This document shows positions 1 to 11,020 of a DNA stretch of 64,000 nucleotides, piece after piece; the stretch's first letter is position 1, and each line of letters starts with the position of its first letter. Source of the DNA: Naganishia liquefaciens. Lineage: Eukaryota; Basidiomycota; Tremellomycetes; Filobasidiales; Filobasidiaceae. Location of the stretch: assembly GCA_013423385.1 (NCBI GenBank), contig BLZA01000011.1:57742-121741 (forward strand), read 5' to 3'. The notes under the pieces were generated by a model. The model had not been told where the DNA came from and did not search any database. It saw only the letters and a program-made list of their open reading frames with translations. A program made the translations under genes and the position numbers.

Positions 1-564
1 CGTGAAATTTTTCGTCAAGGCCAAACAGTTTCGCGGCCCAGTCCATGACTACCATCTCCAATTCCGTGCAAGCGGGCGAGCAACTCCACTGTTCGAAACA
101 TGTTGAGACGCGAAGCCTTCTGGGCAATCAGATGACTTACGTTGAACCCGGGATTACTGACACTTGTGGCATACATATCCGCCAAGATCGATTCAAAGTT
201 GGTGATCGACGGAAAGTAGGCAAAGAAGCTGGGATGCTGCCAGTGAGTGATACCCGGCAGGACCTTTGTTTGGAAATCGCTCGCGATGACGGAGAAGTCT
301 TCTCCCTTCTCGGGAGCCTGATCTATAGAGCAAAGTCAGAGATCATACCATTCCCGCGAACTGCACATTTCGGTGCATACCTGGAAGTTGCTTCACCAGG
401 TACCCTGGCTCCACGGTCGAGTTGACCGGCATCTCTCGGATCTTGGTGTAATAGTCGCATATCGCGTCTACAGCTTGATAGCCTGCTTTTCGGAAGCTGG
501 CAGGGAATCGACTGTCAGTGTAAAGTCGTGTGGCTGTTGGAAAGGCTCACGCTTCGATATCCAT
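1..564 (-). CDS. Aromatic-L-amino-acid decarboxylase family (5' part, runs off the window)
   Basis: PLP-dependent group II decarboxylase that would remove CO2 from aromatic amino acids (Trp, Tyr or Dopa) in the cytosol. Exons on the minus strand are 551-564, 381-511, 141-322 and 88-1, all with GT-AG introns and consistent phase. The protein starts [20 protein letters not shown], then shows a PGYL segment, the strongly conserved [17 protein letters not shown] block, and [17 protein letters not shown]. These match the substrate-pocket start of Ddc/Tdc enzymes. About 138 N-terminal residues are present. The PLP lysine and C-terminal half lie outside the window, so substrate and integrity cannot be judged. 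The first exon is only 14 nt, so the start rests on the ATG plus a good donor. The family call is firm; the exact substrate is not. Confidence 0.88.
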
Positions 565-1145
565 ATTGTTCGCGTAACGTGGCTTGCCCTCTGATGTGGC
601 GTTTCAAGCGTGATAACGAAGGTATATCAACTGGGGTATCCGTGGGTATATTCTCTCTACGCCCTTGCTGGTCAAGATGTCGCTCTACCAGATAATCAGG
701 CTGACAGGCTGTACTCATTCGCGACGCAGGGGGAGGGGGGGACTGTTGAACGAGCTTGAATTCTCAGCCAGGAAGGCAGGGCGACCCGCCGGACGAGACC
801 GATGCGAGCGGGCCAGGCGGGATTTGATTCCGCCGGTTTGGCGAATCAGCCGAACATAGATAGATGATCATCATTCGGGCCACGCACGCTGCACCCAGCC
901 CGATAAGCCTTCTGGGTGCACATCGTCGATGCTGTACTGGTTATGGCCGACAATGGAGCTGACAACATGCATGTCACCTCGGCCGCCAAAATGTCAGGCG
1001 CGACCTCGAAAGATACAGGTATCTCACGCTCCTTGTTCTCGCCGGCAAAATCTGTAATGTTTATTCATCGAATGGGCCTTACACCTTACATAGTGTGGAC
1101 GTATACCCTACATGATTGTTACTTTTCTTCTATAGTGGGTATCGT
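565..1145. promoter_or_regulatory. Intergenic: decarboxylase promoter side and MCR1 3' side
   Basis: No coding region could be supported here. It should hold the upstream region of the decarboxylase (reading left) and the 3' flank of the reductase gene. A purine-rich run of A and G lies near 730-742. I see no convincing TATA box or other named motif. Confidence 0.4.
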
Positions 1146-3076
1146 TTAAAACTTGAAGACGTGGTCGTTGTCGTAGCCCAATTCACCGAGGGCACCCTTG
1201 ATTTCACCCTGCTTCATGCCGTCCTTGGGCCCACAAACAGCGGCATACTGACCGGGACTGAAAGAGGAAAGTAAAAAATCAGCGTCATCCTGGACCGTAG
1301 AAAGAGCGTTACGCACGGTCCACAGACGAAGAACTGGATGAGAAAAGCAGGAGATTACCAAACGTCAGTGTTGGTGCTTCGCTCTCCACGCGTAGAAACC
1401 CGCCACGTACCTTGACGTCCTTGGCGTTCGATTGCGGAATATACTTTTGAATCATATCCTTGGTGATATAGCCCTTTTCGCCTCGCCAGAAGTAAGGAGG
1501 CTTGTCGAGCGAGTAAACGACTTGGAACCTATCCGGGTGCTGCTTGGCAAGCTTGTCCCATCGTTCCTTGAGCACTGGAAACCGGTCAGCATCTTTGATA
1601 TAAACTGCACGCATCCTCAGAGCTTACAGATATCCTTCTCGGTGACGTTGGCGAACATAAGCGTCCACTTGGTGTTGTCTCCGGGAAGCTCCAGCGAGTG
1701 AGTAATCATCTGATACATAGGAGTGATACCACTGCCACCGCCAATGGCGAAACCGTGTGCAAACTCGTTTGGCTTGTAGACATATTTGGCGATAGGGCCC
1801 TTGAACGACAAGGTCTCTCCGGGCTTGAGGTGGTTGATGTGCTGAGACATCTTGCCGTTCTGTGAGACCAAAGAGATCAAGTTAGCAAATCGCGGCACGT
1901 GTTGGCCATGACCCGTACTTCGTAGACCTTGACCATCAATTGCATAGTGCCCCTCTGGTCTTGAGGGGAAATAGGGGTGTAGGGTCGAATGACGGGCTTT
2001 CCCTTGTCGTCCAGACACGACTGAGCATCAGAAGCCTTGACCAGCAAAGCAGAGGCAGTTTGACCTCCGGCAGTGGCGTTGGGGTCCGGGAAGGAGAAGG
2101 TATAGCTAAGGTAACCGTGTGAGAAGTCTGAAGCTCAAGAAGACGAGAGGAAGACTCACATGTTGGTGTTGTGGTTGTACGGCTCGACTTTTTCAAGCTT
2201 GAAGTCGACCCAGTTGTTCTTGACCAAGGCCTGGACCACACCGGCACCAGCTTCACCGGTGGCCTTCTTCTCCTGGTCGAAAGGTCCGGTAACAGTGTCC
2301 TTGGCGTTCTTGACGGCATCCTTCGCTTCACTAACGGCTTCATTGGTGTTGGCGGAAACGGCGGCACCAGCAGCCTGAGCCTTGTTCTTCACGTCATCAC
2401 CAGTAGACGAGGCGGAAGGATCCCGACCGATGGCTTCATTCAAGTTGGCACTGGCAGCAGCGGTGCGCTCGTGAACGAATCCCTTGGCCTTGTCGGCGGC
2501 ATCCTCGACCGCATCCTTGGCTCGACCGATGAATTCGTTGGTGTTGGCGTGGGCGGCGGATGCTCGCTCGTTGACGTAGCCCTTGGCTTGTCCCGCAGCG
2601 TCCTTGGCTCGATCAGCGTATTCGTTGGCGTTGGCGGATGCGGCCGCTCGAGATGCTGCAGGAGATTAGGTGCCTCAGTTGCAAGTCTCGAGCATGAGCC
2701 TTTTCGTGTTACTTACATCGGTCCATGTACACATAGCCGGCCAGACCGGCCTGTCAAGGGTGGAGAATGACGGGTTAGTCGAAGATTCTGAGTCGCGCTT
2801 TGGCCGCATGTGAGCTCGACACGCACGATACCGGCGAGACCCAAAGCAAGAGGAAGGTCTGATAAAGAGCAGCATGAGCATCGCGCCCAATCAATTTTTT
2901 CACTGCAGTGCTCACTGGAACCGCCGCCGGCACCTCCCGCAGCGTATCCTCGTCGCTGACTTTGTTGGACCTGGAAAACGCAAAACGGTGAGCAACCGCC
3001 CGGCTGTGAGAGGACGCTCGACGCATACCGGACGAGCGATGCTCTTGGCGAGGGGAATAGCTCGAGTTCGCAGCAT
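1146..3076 (-). CDS. MCR1: NADH-cytochrome b5 reductase, mitochondrial, with LEA-like repeat insert
   Basis: FAD enzyme that passes electrons from NADH to cytochrome b5 or related acceptors at the mitochondrial outer membrane or intermembrane space. Exons: 3029-3076, 2916-2970, 2827-2858, 2717-2750, 2160-2655, 1919-2105, 1628-1859, 1411-1574, 1317-1333, 1146-1257. Phases close to 458 codons. Order: an Arg-rich mitochondrial presequence (about 1-28), one membrane span (about 36-51, LPLALGLAGIAGLAGYVY), about 150 residues of Ala/Lys/Asp-rich repeats, then the catalytic domain. That domain shows RPYTPIS (FAD), GKMSQHINHLKPGE, GGGSGITPMYQ (NADH), FVCGPPG and the terminal DNDHVFKF typical of the family. 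Usual fungal Mcr1 is about 300 aa; the extra length is the repeat block. Identity of the reductase is firm, the role of the insert unknown. Confidence 0.95.
2200..2655 (-). repeat. Protein-level LEA/apolipoprotein-like repeats inside MCR1
   Basis: Four degenerate units begin AN-x-NE and usually continue with an AKDA core: ANANEYADRAKDA, ANTNEFIGRAKDA, ANLNEAIGRD and ANTNEAVSEAKDA. They are spaced about 30-35 residues apart. Two units also share KG-(Y/F)-V-(N/H)-ER. The composition is Ala, Lys, Asp, Glu and Asn without hydrophobic clusters, as in group 3 LEA-like amphipathic helices. The repeats sit directly after the membrane segment, so they would face the intermembrane space if Mcr1 topology holds. 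Confidence 0.75.
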
Positions 3077-4617
3077 TGTAATTAATGGTGTAGATGCAGA
3101 AGTGCTGAATCGTTACTCCCTATGTTCAACGGAAGCCAATAACGAAGCCGGCATCATCTTTGGTTGAGCCAAGATCGATTCGCGCGATCGAACGTCGAGC
3201 CAGGACATGATGACGCGGGCATTCGCTCATTTCGTGTAAGCGCAAGCCTCGGCTCGGGTTTGCGACCGAATTTGGGTCGCCTCCTCATTTCGTGTAAAGC
3301 TGAAACGTCCAAGGGCAGGGAATCGTAGATGGAGAGGCGGTGGACAGATATTGGCTGCATGGGCGGCACAACCTTGCGCAACGGCGATTCTTCGCCTGCA
3401 GGTGAAAAGATCGGATTACCGAGTTGTAGTCTATGCAGTTGGCGGCTGCTATTGCTGATCTCAACACGAGATTTCTGCGTTGCTGATCCGAAGCAAAGTC
3501 TGACAGATATACCAAGTAGTCTTCAAGCCATAGTCCTTCTAAGAGATACAAGCTGAGCTCTCATCAAATGTAAACCCACCAATTTGGCAGTCTATCGCTA
3601 CTTCTCGATTCGACAGCGTCCTCACATCCGCGCAGGCGCAAACGTTTCAATATCGCCAGTAGTGCCGTTCACAGGGGTCGATTCACTGGCTAATTGAAGC
3701 CTCCCAGAACCTTTCGATGAGGACTGAGCTTGGAAAGCTACATATCCCGGCTCATGTGATATCACTGTGAATATATGAAAGCCTCGATCCGACAAAAGTT
3801 ACCCCAATCGGTTCAGCAGAGAATGGTCGCGGCGCCGGATTCACTCAGATGCCTTGTCTGGCTGTTTTGCGAATTGTCACTGAGAGCTCAGCAGATCCGA
3901 CCATGACCAAAAATGACAACTCGCTTTCAGATCTGCAACCTGCGCAGTGTCTGAAAATGAAAGGGAAAAAGGTCAGGATATATGACAAGTGATTTGCAAG
4001 ACGTTCCTAGTAATATTACTTCAGTGATCTGTAGCTATCGCCCATCGCGTGTCGCTTATCGTCCATCTCCCATTATATTCACTATTCTGACATTCGTGAC
4101 CATCTGCCTTGAACGTTGAACATGGCGCCATCCGTGACAGTGAATGGGGAACTCATTTTCGCCGATAAATCTTCTTTCTTCCAGGTTCAACAGTGGGCGG
4201 CTACTCGAAATTTTGCAACCGCAAAGTACAAAGCTACAACGATTCCTGTATAGGCTCCCCTTGGTGTGAAATCACACCTTTCGTGCGGCTTCCTCAATCC
4301 CCATCCACAAGAAGAGGCACGAGAAAAGGATGGAGGCGGGGTCGCCATTTGTACCGAGGTGCAATGATCGATTCAATCAGTCAGACTCTGCCCGCTATGA
4401 GCATTTCACTGGCATGCTCGGATAAGCTCCTGGTAGCGATACCTCTCAAAATTGGGATCGATACGGCTTGGGTGATATCTTGATCAAAGACTTATGCCGG
4501 TCTGATCCATCTGCTTCGTTGACGAAGCGCAGCCAATCTCGCAAAACTGTGAGAGGCTACGTGTTCTCAGTTGAGAAGGCTGTGGAGCCGCGCATCGGGA
4601 ATTCCATATCTGCGGGG
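3077..4617. other. Long spacer upstream of MCR1 with no supported gene
   Basis: About 1.5 kb in which no ORF shows family similarity or a believable exon chain. Small structures seen are a 14-nt direct repeat (CTCATTTCGTGTAA at 3226-3239 and 3284-3297) and a short hairpin with arms GCGACC and GGTCGC at 3262-3280. A 43-codon ORF beginning at 4122 faintly resembles a FAR1-type zinc domain start (see findings). It may contain a decayed gene or unannotated non-coding RNA. Confidence 0.35.
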
Positions 4618-5050
4618 TCAGCTCAGGCCGCGGTTCAAGGAGACCAAGGGTGATGGCTGATATGCGCACCATCTCCTCAAGCCATACCTGAGCCTCTTAC
4701 GTGTTGGAGCCACGTAAATCATAGAATGTAGCCGCCTCTTTTCCTTTAAATTCACGACTCGCAGTCCGCATCCCCGGAGAACGGGCTGGACAGTTCGCTG
4801 GAACTCCTGTCGCGGGACCGCCAGTGAGACGGGTGGGCTCGCAATAAAGATTCGCTCGTCAACCTCCACCATTTCCTGCACTTTCGCGGCGCAAAGCGGC
4901 TTGGGAAACATGACAAACCCAGCAGCAGCTGTCGAGCTAGCTGAGCTGCTAGCTGTCGCCGATTCCTGAGATGTTTCCCCCAAATGTCTTGAATGCGTTG
5001 ATTTTGCAGATCGTCTTACGTGTCCAAATTGAAACTCAAACGAGGGCATG
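4618..5050 (-). CDS. Hypothetical protein, weak
   Basis: An open frame of about 144 codons starting at MPSFEFQFGHVRRS, with a Ser/Ala-rich stretch, then a region with several Val, Arg and Leu residues that could fold. I do not recognise it. It lies back to back with the HpaI aldolase gene, leaving about 240 nt for a shared promoter, which is the usual spacing here. Against it: no known motif, a basic, irregular C terminus, and possible missed introns. It could equally be a chance frame. Confidence 0.28.
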
Positions 5051-5292
5051 ATGTACACTCGCTTTGACTTTGATCCGCGTTCAGCAGGCAGCAAAGGCCA
5101 CAACATTTAGGCAGGTCTGCATGTAGGATCGATCCACTCGGGCTCGGCGACGGTCCAACGCTCGCATCGTTCCTTCCACATTGGCGTCTCGGGTTTGCAT
5201 GAAACCCATCCTCTTGGTAACCCGCAAACCCGCAAACAACACCGTCCAAAGGATCTCGACATCAACCTCGCGTCACCGCCGAATCGTCCATC

Positions 5293-6664
5293 ATGGCGTC
5301 CCGTGGAAATCGTGCGATTCAGCAGTTTTACAAACTGCCTGTGCCGCCGCCGTCTCAGGTGAAGATGGCTGCGTATCGGCCAGTCTGCTTGGATCAACCA
5401 CCAGACTTTCGAGCGGCGTTGAAGGAGGGTAAGGAATGATCCCGTCGCGTTGGCAAGAATGACAATAAATAAAAATCCCTGTCTCCAGGCAAAACGCTCG
5501 TTGGAAGCTGCATGACAATCTTGAATAGCGATGTGGCCAGATTTACATCCAACATTGGCTTTGATTTTCTCTTCCTCGACCTGGAGCACACGCCCATGAG
5601 TCCAGAGACCGCTCGAGACATCATCAGAAGCGTACACGCTCAGTGAGTTGCCCAAAAACCGGTCAAATCATTTTTAAGAGTTCTTCTACTAACGCATCCT
5701 CCATCACTAGCTCGGAAGGCGACACCCATGTGATTGTTCGGATACCGACATTCGGTCATGAATGGGTAGCGTGGATGTTGGATGCGGGTGCCGCCGGGAT
5801 TGTGGTCCCACACGTGAGTGCAGGATGACAAGCTCAGCAAAACGTAAATGTCGGTATTCACTGGCCGTCGCCTTGGCAGTCGGAAACCGCGGAACAGGCC
5901 AAGCAGATTGTCGAAGCCGCGAAGTGAGTTACTCTGTCCATGCCAGCGCAGGGCTTTCACTGAAGCATTCAACCGCACCAGATTCCCACCACTGGGCAAG
6001 CGGTCGTATCCACCTTTCACCGCGGTTCCTGGTCTGACAGATGTACGTTTCGAACGGGGATAAACCACTGTCATAACGTTGACGCGACAAACTCGCTTTT
6101 TACAGGGTCTACCAAAGGGCAAGCAATCGCTTTATCAAGTATACAATGAGCACGCTGCCATCATTATGCAGATTGAGAGCAAAAAGGGGTGCGAGAATGC
6201 AGAGGAGATCCTGGCGGTCCCAGGAGGTCAGCAGTCGAACACGTCAAACCCGGGAATACTCATACTGATACTTCCGATTACCAGTCGATGCCACGATGAT
6301 CGGCGCAGGTGATCTTCGATTAGAGCTTGGCCTCCCACCAACACAGGACGGTCCCGAGGCATCTTACCAGACCTGCGTTCAACAAGTATTCAAAGCTGCC
6401 AAAAACAACGGCGATATGCCGGTATTTGGCTTCGCCTTTGGTCCGGCATTCATCGAGAGCAAGGTCAAGCAAGGATATCGCGGGATCATGGTCACCAGTG
6501 ATGTGACCGCGTTGGTATACAAGCAGATGGCGGACCTCAAGCTCGCGAGGGAAATGATCGAAGCACGGGAAGCCAACAATGGCTCGGATGGAAAAAAGAC
6601 GGAGGATATCGTACCGGAGGTGGAAGCTCTATCGGTCGGCGAACAAGACTCGTCGAAAAGTTGA
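5293..6664 (+). CDS. HpcH/HpaI aldolase family protein
   Basis: Class II pyruvate aldolase fold, expected to cleave or form 2-keto-3-deoxy or 4-hydroxy-2-oxo acids using a divalent metal. Exons: 5293-5428, 5489-5642, 5711-5813, 5880-5923, 5982-6042, 6106-6226, 6285-6664, giving 332 aa. Visible: DFLFLDLEHTP with the catalytic-type His79, AGAAGIVVPH, a KFPPLGKRSY segment, MQIESKKGCENAEEI with Glu190, and MIGAGDL with Asp216. The Glu-Asp spacing of 26 equals that of the metal ligands of bacterial HpcH. The C-terminal 40 residues are acidic and family-atypical. Fungal members are poorly characterised, so the substrate is open. Confidence 0.93.
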
Positions 6665-7013
6665 TGGACTCTATCAAGGAGGCATGGCGCATCTTTCCTG
6701 CGCACTACATCAATCACGGATAAAGGCGCCATGTTACAGAATGGCTTCACGATGTACAAAGCACTGTGACTTGTATATTCTCTCGAAAGTGATGCTACGC
6801 AACCTGTTGTACAAATGGCTTCGACATCCCCCTCACCTAGCAATCCGAGGAAATCACGCATGTTGTTGAAGAAGAGTCGCTTGAGCTAAACCACTGCGAT
6901 TCAGTGGGACAGCTGTGCATTTATGCGTGTAATATGAATGATACATAGGGAGACACCCTCAGTTCACTACTGCTGAGCGGTGTGAACGCGAGAAGCAAAT
7001 GCGTTGACTGCGT
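6665..7013. other. Convergent 3' spacer
   Basis: About 350 nt between the ends of the aldolase and glycolipid-transfer genes. It presumably holds both 3' UTRs. No gene or clear polyadenylation signal stands out. Confidence 0.4.
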
Positions 7014-7910
7014 CTAGACGGTTCCATGACCACCCGACTTGTAGAACTGCTCCATTTGAGCGACAATCTTCTCGAGTCCGGTCAACCACTCGTCAAGTTC
7101 CTTCTGTACCTCGGCTTGCGGCTCGCCGAGCTTTGGGTAAAAGACGGCTCGGTAGGGGCAGGCGTTCATGGCCAACTGGTTAGACGGGTTGCAAGACCAT
7201 CAGCAGACGGTTTGAGGAATTCGCCAGATGACTCACCGAAAACAGCGGTCGAACAAGCATCCCGTGGTATGGCCTCAAGCTTGCTTCGTACGCCTTTTGG
7301 AATGAGGCGGAGAGTTCTTCCGTGGGGTTCTGCTGGGATCGTCGAAGACCGATAGCGGTGAACTTGAGTCCTCTACAAAGTGCAATTCTCGGTTAGCGCA
7401 GAAGCCGATTGATGCATGATGTGTGCTGACCGAAGCAGCCACATCAAACCTTCCGTCGCTGTCTTCTTCTTTTCTGGCTTTTCCGCTCTGATCATGTCTT
7501 CCAACGTAGCGGATTGAGCCGGGTGCGAAGCCAACCGGGCTCGAACTTTCTGTATCGCCAAACAGATTGAATGAGCGAGGAGTTATCAACTTGACCGAGT
7601 AGCCGACTCACAGCGATGTTACCAGTCAGATCGGACTGAACCACTCCAAAGGCTGGGTTGCCGAAGAGATCTACATGTACAGGCGGGTTTGAGCTAAAGG
7701 GAATGCAGTGACGAGATTTCCAGGGGATCACGCACCAAAGATCTTGACGAGACCCTCGGCAGCATCACAAAATTGAGCGGTGTCTACTCCGGGTTCCGTG
7801 GGGACGTCTCGGAAAGACTGTAGAGGCGCTGTGTCAGTTGCTGCTTGCTAGAGGGAGTATTCTCTGCTACATGCCTTGGTGATCGTTTTGAAAAAGGGTT
7901 GGCCGGACAT
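7014..7910 (-). CDS. Glycolipid transfer protein (GLTP / HET-C2 type)
   Basis: Cytosolic all-helical carrier that moves glycosphingolipids between membranes. Exons: 7875-7910, 7736-7817, 7612-7670, 7431-7549, 7237-7372, 7014-7175; 197 aa, the usual size. The glycolipid-binding residues are all in place: Asp53, Asn57 and Lys60 in QSDLTGNIAK, Trp96 in TEGLMWLLRGLKFTA, and His135 in LRPYHGMLVRPLFS. It ends LAMNACPYRAVFYPKLGEP followed by a helix. Start chosen at MSGQPFFKTITKSFRDVP, which aligns with the HET-C2 N terminus. The first intron appears to use a GC donor (AAG|gcatgt). This is the cleanest family match in the left part of the window. Confidence 0.95.
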
Positions 7911-8555
7911 GTTGGTGTTCAGGAGCAAGATTCCAAGTATACGGTTGGAGACGGACCGCGCGAGATGGCCCTTGCATATCTCTTGGTTGCAATCACGACG
8001 GACCTGGCGCACGACCGGCGTAGCACCGGCATGGTTGGCTGCTCATTGTCGCGTATGCGTGGCAGCGGATGCTGATCCCCGCCCCCTGTGGACGAAGCTT
8101 CCTGAGACCGCAAGCATCTCTCAATCGCTTCGGCTCTCAGCTGCCCAACCAGCTCTTGCTCCGCATCTGATATAACTTGTTGGCTGCAGTTTTCTTTGTT
8201 ACTTTCGCTTTCGCTGGATCTCACGGCTCTTGAAGCTCTCTATTGACGATTTGCACCGCGCCGGACGAAACTCGCCTCATCCGAAAATGCTGCTCGACAG
8301 ATCGAATCCAGCCTCGGAGGTCTGGGTGAAAGTCCGGAAATGGTCTGTCTGCGTGAGCGTACCGTTCAACCGAACAGGGCACATCGGATCTGAAATGCAT
8401 GTCATATCGATGACAGACAGCTGATGCGTGCGTGCTGAATCATACAAGATGTTGCCGAAGCTCTACACTTCATCGCGCACAATTCGACCTTCCATGCGCG
8501 AAAAACTGCGCACACAGCTTTTCGCAGCGGGTAGCATTCCACCCCCTCACCCCCT
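7911..8555. promoter_or_regulatory. Spacer between eIF2A 3' end and GLTP promoter
   Basis: About 645 nt on the upstream side of GLTP and downstream side of eIF2A. Short open frames occur but none has family character or a good exon chain. No TATA box was recognised. Confidence 0.4.
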
Positions 8556-11020
8556 TTACTTCTTCGCCTTGCCCGCGGCCTTTTCTAGGACAGACAGCTC
8601 TGCCAAAATAGCTCCTTCGCCTTCAATCTTCTTGTGCTGTGTGCCTTCCAGTGTCTCGCCCTTGTCGCGTCTGTCCTTCAATTCCTGAATTGCCTTGAGC
8701 TGTCAAAGATCAAGGAGAATCAGAAAATGAAATATGGAGTGGAAACTGGATAACAGCGTACCTTTTTGTTGAGATTTCGAATCTTCTTCTGCAGTGCCTC
8801 GGCTTCGGCGTCATCTGCCGTGTTCTGGGCAACTGGTGGAGGGACTTCTTGAACGGGAGTTGAAGGAGCGCTGGCCGCAGGCGTAGGGGCATTGCTTCCT
8901 GCCGCACCGTTCTTCTTCTTCTTATTCTGCTTGCCATTTGGCGGGGTCGCAGTTCCATTCGTCATTGCAGCCGCGGCTCCAGCGCCGGGCACGGTCCTGG
9001 GCTTGGGCGTGCGTTGACCCGGAACATACCGCGGTGTAGCCGCGGCCGGCGCAGCTGCAGCGCCGTCCTCCTGTCGCTTGAAAATGTCGGGTGCGGCCGA
9101 TCCCCGGGCTCCCGGTGGTCTATAAGCACCAGCGGGCTTGGCTGCCGTGGTGGGCGCCTTTGGTCCGAATTGCGCAACACTTGCAGAAGGCTGTGGTGCC
9201 GGTGGCAATTCGGCTGGGAAAGGGATATCCGTGGTGTCTGGCCGCCAGGTAGTCTGCGGAAAGACGAAATTTAGTTGGCGTACGTGTAAGCGAGCTTGAG
9301 TGCTTACCTGATATAGCTCGTCCATGAGCTGAACATGCAGAAGCTTGCCGGCAAACCACCAGATCTTTACCCCGTTGTCTACCCGTAATCTCGGACTGAG
9401 AATGCCGGTCAAGATGAATCGCCCGCAAGGACTCCACTCGCACACCGTCGAGTTGGACGCGACGAACTCGCACACCTTTTTTCGGCTACGCAGGTCCCAG
9501 ATATCGATGTTGCCGTTCAGGTTGCCAAAGCCTGCTGAAAGAAGAAATCGGCCTTGAGGTTGGTATTTGAGGTAGTTGCGTGCTTCGGTGCCAAACGAAT
9601 GAAGCTCGTTGGCTTTCGCGTCAAACAAGGTCGTCCGAGCAGGCACGTAACCGAAAGTAACGGCAAATTCCCGTGAGTTGGGATTCCAAGCGAAATCATG
9701 TATCGGTCCTTCCTTGTCGAGGGTGACCTTGCACTCGTACTGTCCGTTGAGGTTGATGAGATACAGATTGGTTTCACCGTAATATGACTTTCCACTGGCG
9801 TCCACGTCCGAAGTAGTGAGGAACAAAGCCTGAGAAGAGAGGACGGCATCAATACTGTTCAAAGCAAGGACTGCGAAAAGGACCCACAATGTTACCCGTC
9901 TTGTTCCACTTGAGCGACACCTTGTCCCCCTTGAAGAAGTTTTTCCTTGCCTGCGTGATGGGAAGAGGTCCGCTTCCGCCTTTACTGCTCACAGCATCGA
10001 TCAGATCCCTAATCGTGTACAGGCTGACATTGGCCGGAGCGCCCTTGTACTCTGCCGTCCAGATAGCGACACCCTCTTTTCCCTGTGACACGGGCGCAAC
10101 AGGTGTCGTCGTACCGTTCGCAGCCGAGGGTTTAGAAGGACTGAGCCATATCGAGCGGATCGCCGGGCCGTCTACGCGAAGCTTGGAGACTGGCGATAAC
10201 AGACCATGCGCCCCTGCGATCATCTTGATATCCGTCTCGGGTGAAAACGATGCGATATCGGGTGTTTCGGTGGCAAGCTCGAATATCGAGATCTCGGATG
10301 GCCCAGAAATGCGGAGGAGATGCGTTTCATTGTCGTTTACAAGCGGTTGCCAGTCGGCAAACGATTTTTGTTGAAAGCCGGCAATTTCGCGAGGCGTAGC
10401 CTCAGTTGACTGCTCATCTTCGGAGCCGAGCCACCAGACTTTGAGGTTTTTGTGCCCTGCCTCGCCGTCTTCTACCTTGGTCAGACGCTCCCATGTGAAA
10501 AGGAAGCGTCCTTTTGGCGAAAAAGCCATGTCCATGGCGTTGGGGAGTTCAAGGGATCTTGATGCAACCGCAGATCTCGTGGAAACAAGGTGCACACTGC
10601 AGAATTACGCTCAGCATATGTCTAGAGGTACGGCGACAACAGGCTTACGTAGTGCCCACGATGTATCCAAACGTCTTGCCTGACGGTGAGTATTTAAAGC
10701 TCTTTGCGGATGCTGCCCGACTGCACATAGTGGCCCAAGAGAATTCCAGATGGAGCATTGCAGAAAGGTATGACAAGATTTGCGAATAATGGGTACGATC
10801 GTAAAGGCAGAGTATCAGTCGTTGTGATTTGTCATGAAATTCCAAGAGACGTACGCGGAGAGACTTGCAGAATCGACGTAGGACGGGTGCGCATCAACGA
10901 GACCGATGCTCTTCTGAGCTCGGTCTAATTACAAGGTCAGGCGAGGTGATTGTCAATATGTGAATCTAGTCGCGGAATAGCTCTCGCCAGCTCACAGGCA
11001 TATTGGGGAGTGTAATCCAT
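8556..11020 (-). CDS. Eukaryotic translation initiation factor 2A
   Basis: eIF2A is a non-canonical initiator-tRNA binding factor; the N-terminal part folds as a WD-type propeller. Exons: 10996-11020, 10855-10924, 10649-10720, 9888-10596, 9308-9829, 8762-9253, 8556-8699; 677 aa. Signatures: YAYRAQKSIGL at the N terminus, FSPKGRFLFTWERL, KVSLKWNKTGNIALFL, DVDASGKSYYGETNLYL, GPIHDFAWNPNSREFAV, GNIDIWDLR, VCEWSPCGRFILT, then TTWRP, a low-complexity Ala/Pro/Gly linker, and a Lys-rich C-terminal helix (NKKLKAIQELKDRRDKGE). The intron at 9830-9887 had to be placed to restore NIALFLTTSDVD. Family assignment is firm. Confidence 0.95.

Noticed and set aside
5107-6122. Minus-strand frames of 182 and 160 codons over the HpaI aldolase
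   Set aside because: The plus-strand aldolase exons explain this region fully, including introns and metal ligands.
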